In this document: piece after piece, positions 34,069 through 42,653 of the stretch
How the letters are laid out: the number at the start of each line of letters is the position of its first letter
How positions within the stretch are numbered: position 1 is the first letter of the stretch
Assembly: GCA_003427395.1 (NCBI GenBank)
Contig: BFEA01000454.1
Location: forward strand, 1,206,214-1,262,619
Source: Chara braunii
Lineage: Eukaryota > Streptophyta > Charophyceae > Charales > Characeae
Length of the DNA: 56,406 nt
Direction: 5' to 3'
Position numbers and translations under genes: made by a program
The notes under the pieces: model-generated
Told to the model about the DNA's origin: nothing
The model's input: only the letters and a program-made list of their open reading frames with translations
Databases searched by the model: none

Positions 34069-36215
34069 GTTCTTCCACCTGTTGGTGCCGTGATTGGATG
34101 CGAACGGAAGGGATTGATGATCCCGATTGTGTCGGACCCGTGTCCCATTTTTGGGTGAGGTAGGAATGGAAGAGCGGGGTGTGAAGTGCCCTCAGCTTCG
34201 GAATTTTCTGGGACAATTTGCCTAGGCAGCCAGCACTAATATCCCCAAGCACCTTGAACTTTGCCAGTTCCGGATAATCCAGAAAAACAAACCATTCCAT
34301 TGGGAAAACGGGTAAGACTTTGAGCAGCCAAACGCAACAGCGCCTCCTGTGTTATTCTAGCATCCATCAGCGGTGTGAATAATTTAATTCTACGGTCAGC
34401 GTTCTCTACGAAGAATCGCGGGATGGGGATGTCAGGGATATTTCTTACCGCGATGTCACTGCCGTATGTCCTCCGTGCGATATTGACAGTATCCATTGAC
34501 ATTGGAGGATTACCAATCGGCTGAGACGGGAGAACAGTCACGCCAGGCTCGGTTGACCACGCTAGGACAAAAGTGCCTTCAACTGTAGCCACAAACAGCA
34601 GCGGAAGAAGGTGTTTCTCCCAATCTCGATCCCCTGCCTTCGTCGATTGTCTTCGGTTCCGCTTCATCGCTGTCGAACCCTATTCTTTCCTCCTTTGCTC
34701 TTCTGATATGGATAATGACGTTGTAGAGTGCATTTCTTCCACATCATCCTCGATTCGAACCGCATCGCCGTCCGCTCCAATTTTTCGCCGCTGTTTCGTT
34801 GGAGTCGTCTCTGTCCTTTCTGACTGAGTCGCCGGCTGAGGCGCATCGGATGGGCCTGCTGCATCTGGATTCTGCCGGCCAAGCCGCTCCATGTACTGTT
34901 GCTGCAAACATCTGTTTGAGGCAGCCGCATTCGACACGTTCCGGGACCCCATGACATCACCCTGATGTGGTGAGAAGAAGGGATTATCCCTAACTTTCAG
35001 TTGGGAGTCATCTGCCTGTTGAGGTCCCCGGGGCGCAAGACCCAAAGGGCCTAACGCACCTGAATATGTTGGCTGCTTCTTTCGGTGCCTGGAAGACTTC
35101 GAATCCTCAGATTGATTCGCCGATGGTACTGGGCCATCCGAGTGTGGATGTCCTTGACTTGATCTTGACCTTGCATGAGTGCTTGGGTGAAGAGAGCTAG
35201 GCTGCCGACTGCTACTCAAACTTGACGAAGTACTTGACGTTGGGCTTGGGGGTCGCCTTCCCCGCTGACGTGTACACTGATCCGCCAAGTGAAAATACTT
35301 TCTGCAGCTACTACACCACAGAGTCTGGGCATTTGCCACCTTTAACTCGATCTCCTGCCCTTGAAAGGTGGTGAAGGAAATCGTCTCCTTCAATCTCAAG
35401 AGTGCTTCCAATGCCAGGTCTAGTTTGACATTGATCAATCGGGGAGTTCTCGCATCCTTCTCTGGAGGATAGGTCTTCAAAACTTGGCCTATCGAGGTTT
35501 CCATTGCTGACTCCAGATAGCAGTAGGCATCGATCGGTACGTCCAGAATTCTAACCCAAAAATAACTTTGCTCGACTTCCCTCCGCATATCTTGAATCTC
35601 CTTCTTCGTCAGCCATGGTTTAAAGGCGATGCTGTGCCATCTTCCTCGGAGAGAGACTCACACTTCCCCTTCTTGCAGCATCCACTCCACTACCCTGACA
35701 TCCTTTGCGATATAGGAGAGCACGTTACTGGATTCTATGCGTACACGTCCTCTTGTGATCGAGGGGTCAAACCTCTCCTCCCCCAACCATACGTTTTCGT
35801 ATGCTCTGATGACGTCCTCCTTAATTTTCTTCGGCAGATTCTTGGAGCCCTCTTGGAAAATAACCGTAACGGTTCTCTCCTTTAACCATTTCACTTTGAT
35901 CTCATCCAAGGATGGGTTCAATGTGAAATGGGCCTTCGTTCCTTGCTCCTTAAGCTCGCCTATGTCCCATCCCGATGGGAGGATGCCGATGTTAAAGCAT
36001 TTTGCCAGCATCTCCCGGACCCTTTCCTCCTCAGCCCAATAATTTGTCTGTGCTTGTGGAGGTGAACGATTTTGTGGTCCCGCCGCTTCTTCCTTGTTGT
36101 TGTGATTTTTTGGGGTTGCGGCGTCATCTTCAGCTCCTATCAGGCCCTCGTCCACTCCATGGGGCCGTGTGAAACCTTCGTCCTCGATCTGAGGTTGATT
36201 GTCTTCCACCTCCAT
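34055..36215 (-). pseudogene. LINE A3 ORF1: RNA-binding gag-like protein
   Basis: About 720 codons from ATG 36215 (MEVEDNQ). NYWAEEERVREML motif near residue 70; DUF4283-like domain (KWLKERTVTVIFQEG, WMLQEGE, YFWVRILDVPID, LINVKLDLALE); zinc knuckle CSSCRKYFHLADQC near residue 302; a Ser-rich linker with NPFFSP; and a C-terminal domain (HLLPLLFVAT, LPSQPIGNPPMSMD, LFTPLMDARITQE, YLTQKWDTG). Stops at 35658 (an Arg codon in A2, so CGA to TGA) and 34680, and one frameshift near 34300. It would coat LINE RNA and accompany ORF2 to the genome. Confidence 0.87.
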
Positions 36216-36530
36216 TGGGAGGTTGACGAGCAAGTGGGCACTCTTCTTGAGCGTGCGTCGTTGTTGGTCCTCAATTGAAGATAGCTGATATGGTGGCTTT
36301 GTAAAATAAAGTACGGTACACAGATTGATTGGAGTGTTTGAAGTGCTTGATGTGCTTGATGGGCTAGCCTATCGAGTCAAACAAGGTCAGACATCGCTGA
36401 AACCTATGTGAGACGTAACCTATGCGTCAACAAGTTTGCCGGGCGTAGGCGGCTAGGCCGGCAGAAGCCGGTGGCGGCGGGACCGAGCGCTATTTTGCGC
36501 CATGAACCGGAGCCCTCTCAGGTTAATTTT
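36216..36530 (-). promoter_or_regulatory. LINE A3 5' UTR / internal promoter region
   Basis: Leader of LINE A3. The segment nearest the 5' end (about 36425-36510) is GC-rich, forms small stems (ACCGGCTTCTGCCGG) and matches LINE A2 at 29225-29310. Shared also: GGGCTAGCCTATCnnnC and GTCAGACATnGCTGAA. Confidence 0.6.
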
Positions 36531-36549
36531 CGGGAATTGTCGCACTATT
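36531..36549. repeat. target-site duplication of LINE A3, right copy
   Basis: CGGGAATTGTCGCACTATT, identical to 13893-13911. Its last three bases (ATT) are also the target duplication of the Harbinger element that follows. Confidence 0.93.
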
Positions 36550-36621
36550 GGGTCTCGCTCCACTACTCTAGACTCAATAAAAAATCTAGAGTGAATTATC
36601 GCTCCACTACTCTAGACTAGG

Positions 36622-37013
36622 AGGCTCGCCACACAGGCTGTCGAAAACCGAGTTTTCGACAGTTTTGCATCGCCACACATATTGTCGACGAAATCCGTTT
36701 CAGAATGTTTTCGACATGTGTCAGATTTGTGGTTTCGACTGCCCTGTCGAAACTCTCGGTTCCTCCCGCCTGCAGCTCAAGGATGTTCGACAGTGCGCCG
36801 CCGACCTTTCGAGAAACACCTCCCATTTCCTATTGTCAGGGACAAATCCCTGACAGGTGTGCCGTCTTTTGTGACGGTTGTGCAAAAGTTGCTCCAAATT
36901 CCCCTCGACAGGCTGTGTGGCGAAGGGGGGAAAACTGTCGAAGAACAGGCTGTCGAAAATTTCCTGATATCTGTCGAAAATTCTCGACTTTCGACAGCCT
37001 GTGCGGCGAGCCT
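36622..37013. mobile_element. 392-bp MITE nested in the Harbinger left end
   Basis: AGGCTCGCCACACAGGCTG at the left matches the inward-read right end (AGGCTCGCCGCACAGGCTG), both continuing with TCGAAA. CTAGG flanks it at 36617-36621 and 37014-37018. It is full of CTGTCGA/TCGACAG repeats. The 5-bp duplication sets it apart from the 3-bp Harbinger insertions. Confidence 0.85.
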
Positions 37014-37019
37014 CTAGGA

Positions 37020-38075
37020 ACCTCAAATTTTCCTTCTAGAGTGGTCAGTTTTTACTCGAGAAATTGTGTAGAGTAAAATGTCACTCCACATACTCAAGAA
37101 AGGAGCCCACTCAATTCGCTTTCTAGAGCTGTCGGGGCCACCCGCGACTCCGCACTCCACACCGATCTAGAGTGCCCGCCTGCAGCGGCCGTTATCTCAA
37201 GAGTGGTCGGTGGGTCCCTTGCCGTGGCCTAGAATTCCTTGAGTGTGTCGGGTGTCTGGGCCGACAAGAGTTGGCGGCCTTGTCGTTAGCACTCTAGATC
37301 GGATGTTCGGTTTTCTAGAGCGAGCAGGCCACTGTGGCTCTCGCGGTGGGCCGAATGCAGTCCGAACGGCGGGCGGGCAAGACGGATATCGGACGCGAAG
37401 GTGCGCGTGGGCGGGCGGAGTGGAGGCGGGTGCAGTCTGCGCCGGTGAGGGTGGAGGACGGAGCACCGTCGGAGGCTGTGCAGAAGTGCGCGTTTTTTCC
37501 CCCCGCCTGTCGGTTCGAGGTGGTGGGGTGCGAGGAGCTGGGGCAGTCCGCACCTTGGCGTAACGTCTTGCCTCGCTCCGGTCCAAGGTGTTCAGCTATG
37601 GCGCGCTCTCCTGTCTGCTTCGTATCATTGGTGGCAGCCGGCATGCACTTGTCTCGTGCGAGCGCGCTGGTGTGAAGGCTGCTCCCTCCGTGCAGGCTAT
37701 CGGGGTGCGCACACTGCAGGATCTGCCATGTTGTGGTGACCGTGGAGCCGTTCGTGGAGTGTGGGAGCAGCTTTTTGCAGAGGCAACGATGGACTCCAGG
37801 TGGGGCGGAGAGGCATGTGCGGAGCGGGACGACATGTCGTGGGTGGGGTTGGGTGGGTTGGTTTGGTCGTGCGCTGCACTCTTCTTTGTCTCGTCGACAG
37901 TGAGCATGGTTACCCGGCTTGATGGCGTGCGCATAAAACGAGGGAGAGTGGGAATTGAACAGTGCGGTCGGTGGTCTGGTGGCTGTGCGTGCCGTCCACT
38001 CCACACTCCCCTCTGTGCCTTTGCTTCTACCTCCTGGCCACTTCCGGCAGTCGTCCGTCTGGAGTTTGCGCAGCC
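37020..38075. other. Harbinger left subterminal and 5' region of the Myb gene
   Basis: 37020-37200 continues the CTCTAGAG/CTCGAG subterminal motifs. The remainder is GC-rich and presumably promoter and leader of the Myb-like gene. The many long open frames here are caused by GC content, and no frame shows domain character. Confidence 0.5.
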
Positions 38076-39689
38076 ATGCTATCCGAGCCGGAGTTCGTGC
38101 TTGTTTTGTATGCCGGCACATCGATCAGCCTCCTTGCTATCTGGCTGCTGTCGACGGTTCTCCGCTTCGTCGTTAGGCGGTTTGTCAGCGCCGCCCTCAC
38201 TATTGTGCGACAACGTGTGTTTGGTCGCCATCGCCGCCGGGGTAGGAGGATGGCCCTCTCGGGAAATGGAGCGAGTGGGCATGTGGGGGCTCCTGGACAG
38301 TATCGCGTGCCTTCGACGTTCGGTGGCGATGACGGCCTGAGATTGGGCATCGGCGGGTGTGTGATGCCGACCGAGTACGCTGAGTTTGATCCTCTCTCCG
38401 ATCCAACGCTACCTCCCCACTTGGAGCCATTGTCCGACGATTACGTTGGCTATGCCGCGAAATTGACGCAAACGTACGGAGCAAGTTGCAGCACGGAGCT
38501 TACGGGGAGCTTCGGACATGGGTGCACGCAGCTGGTAAACAGTCTGCCGTTTGATCTAAACGGTGGCGGCGGGCTACCCTTCCAGATAGCGGATGCGGGC
38601 ATTGGCTGTGGTGAAGGAGCAGGAGGCAGTTCCGTGCGGTGGGGCGAATCTCCATCTTTTCAGTGCTCCCGCACCTTCTTGCTACCGCACGCGGTGGTGT
38701 CGGGGCAAACCACATCGTTTGGCCGCGTCGATTCTGGTCTGCAGCACAAGGCACATGCCGGGGGTGTTCCACGCGAAGTAGGACCGGGCATGGCCGTGGG
38801 TGTAGTGCTGCATGACCCTCGTGCATTGAGCGACTCCACAGGCACCAGCAACCGTCCCGCATTTGAGTGCGGGGTGCTCGACATGAATGCTGACGCCGTC
38901 GACCTTGGCGCGGACTTGCCGTCTCAGGAGTCAGGCACGTGCGACCCGTCCATGTTGTGGACGGCTACACCATCCGGAACACCTGCACGGGCTCCACCTT
39001 GCACAACGCCTCCTTCTGGCGAGGCAACCCCTCCGATCCGTAACCTGGCGGTGGACAGTGGTGTCAACACAGATCGGTGGAGCGCACGAAAGCGTGCAGC
39101 AACAGCGCCGCGGGGACGTGGCAATGGCAGTTCCAGCGGGAGAGGCGGTCGCACGCCTTACAGGGCCACCAACCCGAAGCGGAGAGCTGCAGCTTCTTTT
39201 TCAGCGCTAATGGCCAAAGCCGCTAGCGCCGATGATGGCAATGCTGGAGCCACAGCTGTGTCTGGCGCGGTGGGTGGTCGTGGGAATGACATAACAAGCA
39301 ATGTCGGCGATGCCGGGGCCCCGGGAGAGGGTGGCAAGGCAGAAGGATCTACGACGGGTGTAGCCGCCAAGGGCGATAAGGGCGATGGCGGGAAGTGGTC
39401 GGAGGAGGATTCCATCTGTCTTGTGCTGGTGAAGGGGGAGTACGATGTGGAGATGGAGAGAACTGCGATCGGGATTGGTGCGAAAGCAAAATCGTCCGAT
39501 GCGAAGTGGGCGGAAGTAGTGGAGCGTTTGCAGGCGAAGGGGGTGCAGAAGGAGTTGACAGACGTGAAGAGGAAGTGGGAGAATTTGAAGTTCGCATATA
39601 ATCGTGTAGTGTTCCACAACCGGTTCGTTTCTGGCTCAAAGAACTTCTTCGAGATGACCACCGAAAGGAGAGAAAGGAGAAGAAAGTGA
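38076..39689 (+). CDS. Harbinger Myb/trihelix-like DNA-binding protein, main frame
   Basis: 537 codons from ATG 38076 (an ATG at 38250 with MALSGNG is an alternative; the frame is open further upstream only without ATG). Residues 6-37 are hydrophobic if the first ATG is used. A long low-complexity Gly/Ser/Pro region follows, with a basic stretch near 350-375. The C-terminal ~90 residues hold a Myb/SANT-trihelix domain: GKWSEEDS, KWAEVVERL, RKWENLKFAYNRV with regularly spaced Trp. In PIF/Harbinger elements such a protein brings the transposase to the nucleus and to the element ends. The frame stops at TGA 39687-39689 just after FFEMT, exactly where relatives continue; the continuation lies in another frame (39686 on). 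Codon composition is GC-rich like the transposase. Confidence 0.75.
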   Translation: MLSEPEFVLVLYAGTSISLLAIWLLSTVLRFVVRRFVSAALTIVRQRVFGRHRRRGRRMALSGNGASGHVGAPGQYRVPSTFGGDDGLRLGIGGCVMPTEYAEFDPLSDPTLPPHLEPLSDDYVGYAAKLTQTYGASCSTELTGSFGHGCTQLVNSLPFDLNGGGGLPFQIADAGIGCGEGAGGSSVRWGESPSFQCSRTFLLPHAVVSGQTTSFGRVDSGLQHKAHAGGVPREVGPGMAVGVVLHDPRALSDSTGTSNRPAFECGVLDMNADAVDLGADLPSQESGTCDPSMLWTATPSGTPARAPPCTTPPSGEATPPIRNLAVDSGVNTDRWSARKRAATAPRGRGNGSSSGRGGRTPYRATNPKRRAAASFSALMAKAASADDGNAGATAVSGAVGGRGNDITSNVGDAGAPGEGGKAEGSTTGVAAKGDKGDGGKWSEEDSICLVLVKGEYDVEMERTAIGIGAKAKSSDAKWAEVVERLQAKGVQKELTDVKRKWENLKFAYNRVVFHNRFVSGSKNFFEMTTERRERRRK

Positions 39690-40150
39690 ACGTGTGCATA
39701 CGAGAGTCCGTTTTCATAGCGATGGACGCGTTTTACCATGACGACCCTTCGGCTGCTCCGGAGGATCTGTTGGACTCCGGACTTCCACCGGAGGGGGGGG
39801 CAGGAGGCGGCCCGACTTCGACATCAGCTGGCGTTGGTGGCCGTTTGCCTTCCGTTGCGGAGGCGGCACGTACGGGAGCGGGGAAAAGGAAAAAAAGCGC
39901 ACGTGACGGTGTGATGTCCGAGGTGAGGGGCATAGCCGAAGGGCTCGGCGAGACTGCGGCTGGTGCAGTCCGCGAAGCAGCACAAATGCAATCGACGGAT
40001 CGCACGCGGGGGGACGCCGAGTTCAAAGAACTCATGATTGCTATACGGGAAACACTCCAGGCGAACAACAACAACCTGTGTTCTACTATCGCGGGTTTGG
40101 GGACGATCCTCCGCGAGGGTCCGACTGTGCCGTCCTCCAATGATCGCTGA
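39686..40150 (+). CDS. Harbinger Myb-like protein, C-terminal part in the -1 frame
   Basis: 154 codons without an ATG at its start: upstream it is open through KERKEKK, then VFIAMDAFYHDDP, an acidic/Gly-rich linker, a basic patch (GKRKKSARDG) and an Ala/Glu-rich helix likely to form a coiled coil (MIAIRETLQ), ending at TGA 40150. The xVFxAMDA box directly after a trihelix domain is what I recall from other Harbinger Myb-like proteins, so I read this as the tail of the preceding gene. It needs a -1 shift, a short intron, or a sequencing error in the AG-rich stretch 39662-39686. Confidence 0.65.
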   Translation: MNVCIRESVFIAMDAFYHDDPSAAPEDLLDSGLPPEGGAGGGPTSTSAGVGGRLPSVAEAARTGAGKRKKSARDGVMSEVRGIAEGLGETAAGAVREAAQMQSTDRTRGDAEFKELMIAIRETLQANNNNLCSTIAGLGTILREGPTVPSSNDR

Positions 40151-40390
40151 CATGGATGTGTGCTGAAACGGTTCGCAGCAGGAGTTGCTAGACCTCCGCT
40201 GGCAAAACACACGTCTTAGTTGTCGATTGGATCATATATATATACGGCAGTGGTCGGGGCCGTCACTACGCGGGCATGCTGTGCCTCTAGTGCCAGCGGC
40301 GTGTCTGGAGTGTATTTTTTGGCTGTGACAGACCTTTCTTTGTTTCGTGGGTGTTTTGCTGGCTTGTGATGGGGTGTGAACCGACAGTCT

Positions 40391-40942
40391 NNNNNNNNNN
40401 NNNNNNNNNNNNNNNNNNNNNNNNNNNNNNNNNNNNNNNNNNNNNNNNNNNNNNNNNNNNNNNNNNNNNNNNNNNNNNNNNNNNNNNNNNNNNNNNNNNN
40501 NNNNNNNNNNNNNNNNNNNNNNNNNNNNNNNNNNNNNNNNNNNNNNNNNNNNNNNNNNNNNNNNNNNNNNNNNNNNNNNNNNNNNNNNNNNNNNNNNNNN
40601 NNNNNNNNNNNNNNNNNNNNNNNNNNNNNNNNNNNNNNNNNNNNNNNNNNNNNNNNNNNNNNNNNNNNNNNNNNNNNNNNNNNNNNNNNNNNNNNNNNNN
40701 NNNNNNNNNNNNNNNNNNNNNNNNNNNNNNNNNNNNNNNNNNNNNNNNNNNNNNNNNNNNNNNNNNNNNNNNNNNNNNNNNNNNNNNNNNNNNNNNNNNN
40801 NNNNNNNNNNNNNNNNNNNNNNNNNNNNNNNNNNNNNNNNNNNNNNNNNNNNNNNNNNNNNNNNNNNNNNNNNNNNNNNNNNNNNNNNNNNNNNNNNNNN
40901 NNNNNNNNNNNNNNNNNNNNNNNNNNNNNNNNNNNNNNNNNN
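40391..40942. other. assembly gap (552 N)
   Basis: Run of N inside the Harbinger element between its two genes. Sequence right of it starts with a T-run, so a homopolymer may have caused the break. Confidence 1.
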
Positions 40943-40952
40943 TTTTTTTTTT

Positions 40953-41225
40953 GGCATAGCTAAATGCCCTGAAAATTTACAGATGTGTACTTCACATAAT
41001 ACAAAACCCACTAAAAAAGTTTCAAAAATTAATAAAATTGTTTACACCCCGAACTAAAGTGAAAACAAAAAGTTAAAAGTGAAAAAATACGTCGGCGAGC
41101 ACGTTTTGACACTGCCATCTTTGGCAATTTTTAATTCTTATGTGGCTCAGCCAAATGACTTGAAAATTTATAGGCATGTACCTCACGTCATAGAGAACTT
41201 CCAGAAAAATATTCAGAAATAAATA
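40953..41225. repeat. two diverged direct repeats, about 191 bp apart
   Basis: TGGCATAGCTAAATGCCCTG then AAAATTTACAG at 40953 is echoed by TGGCTCAGCCAAATGACTTG then AAAATTTATAG at 41142. AT-rich, non-coding. Confidence 0.7.
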
Positions 41226-41306
41226 ATTATGTTTAGGGCCCGAAATATGTTTTGGCGGGGGCCGAACGCCGTCGGGTTTGGGCCCCGTACGGGACCCCGA
41301 AGGCCC

Positions 41307-41344
41307 GTACGTACGGAGGTCTGCCCGGGGACCTCCGTACGTAC
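41307..41344. repeat. hairpin in Harbinger intergenic region
   Basis: GTACGTACGGAGGT, ten bases, then ACCTCCGTACGTAC: a perfect 14-bp stem. It lies between the two convergent genes and could act as a bidirectional terminator or be another small insertion. Followed by an AT microsatellite at 41360-41402. Confidence 0.8.
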
Positions 41345-41402
41345 AGGCTGGTGACCCTGTATATATATATATATATATAAATATATATTTATATATATAT
41401 AT

Positions 41403-42653
41403 TTCTACATATATCTAAAAACTTTTGAGTATGATATATATAGTTATATATTTGAATGGAATATAAACATATCGTATTGCACTTTGCCTTTCTTTTTTTT
41501 GATACGGCGACGTCTTTTGTTGTCATTAGTTGGGTGACGCGTATCATTTTCATGTCACAAGGACCGCCTTGGGGTTATGTAGTTGTATATCATCGGCGTG
41601 GTCGGATGATTTTTTGGTCTCGATGCATTAATAAATATGCTGTCGCAGTTCCTAAAGTGTTGTTCTGGGCAGTCGAGGGCGGTTGCAGCATCCATATTCA
41701 CTCCATTTGTTGTTTCAGTCATGCCGGAAGGGCAAATGCTGTCATGTGCGAATTATATTTGCACGTGTATTTGTCCAATTTGTTGTTTATTTATTTTTTT
41801 TTTCCCCCCTTCCATCTCTCCACCAATGCAGCCATGCTTCTCCCCTTTCCCAGTGCTTGCTCGAAGCCTCCATTCCAGAGCATTTGTCGGACCGTTGCCG
41901 TAGACGTTAATAATTTTATTTTTGAGCAATGCCACAGTCTGGGCCACTTAAATATGAATATTTTTTTTGTTGGATTTGTTTTGTTTACACATTTACTTGA
42001 CAACTTGAGTTTTTTTTGTTTTTTTTTTGAGTTTTCGACAGTTGTGGAATAGCTTTTCCCCGTGCACACTGGATGCCACGAACCTCCGTTTCCAAGCATT
42101 TGCCGGAACCGGAGTGTCCGATTTCGTTGTTTTTTTTTTTTTTTTTGTCCTTTTTGCTAAGGCTGTGCCACAGTTTGCTGCATTTTTTTTTTTTTTTTTC
42201 AAAGAAACGGAATTGCTTATTGTGTACTTAGCATCGTCTTTTTTCGAATCTGTTTTAATGTGGTTTACAGTGGGCGCTGAGTCATGTGTATCATGCACGG
42301 ACGCCGAGTCATGTGTATGAGTCATGCGTATCATCCACGGACGAAGGGGGGGGGGGGGGGAAGGGGGTGGAAGACGAAAGGAAAGAGGAGATAGGGATTA
42401 TCAGCCACCATAGCGAATGGACTAGACAGACGACGGTGACATGACGTCGAAGTAGAACACAACACATGAACAACTCGTTTGCACCATAACTTCTATTCAT
42501 CTTCATCCTCCAGTGTAGTAGCAAACTGTCAACCGAGCATACACAGGGCAATAAAGTTGCCGCTTTTATTATATTCATGGCAAGGTTCATTCGATAAAAC
42601 AATCAAAGAATGAAAAAAAAAAAAATGTTGATAAATTAAAATGATTCTTCGAG
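41403..42653. other. intergenic region of Harbinger, T-rich, no gene supported
   Basis: Many T-runs (for example 42131-42147, 42185-42199) and a G-run at 42346-42360. A 198-codon frame at 41456-42052 is Phe-rich because of the T-runs and shows no domain, so I leave it out. The 3' UTRs of the two convergent genes should lie here. Confidence 0.5.

Larger units (their letters stand above)
13912..36530 (-). mobile_element. LINE family A copy A3, full length, interrupted by LINE A2
   Basis: A 19-bp direct repeat CGGGAATTGTCGCACTATT stands at 13893-13911 and 36531-36549. Inside it, in minus orientation, lie a 5' UTR (36216-36530), ORF1, ORF2 and a 3' UTR (29343-29804 and 13912-14016) with poly(T) at 13911-13917. 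The 3' UTR is split by LINE A2, which duplicated 14 bp of it. Without the insert the element is about 7.3 kb. The long duplication and complete 5' end show an ordinary full-length retrotransposition event. Confidence 0.93.

Noticed and set aside
37315-38121. 268-residue frame on the minus strand
   Set aside because: GC-driven open frame with no domain, in the leader of the Myb-like gene.
41456-42052. 198-residue Phe/Cys-rich frame
   Set aside because: Composition follows T-runs; no domain. Kept only as a note in the spacer entry.
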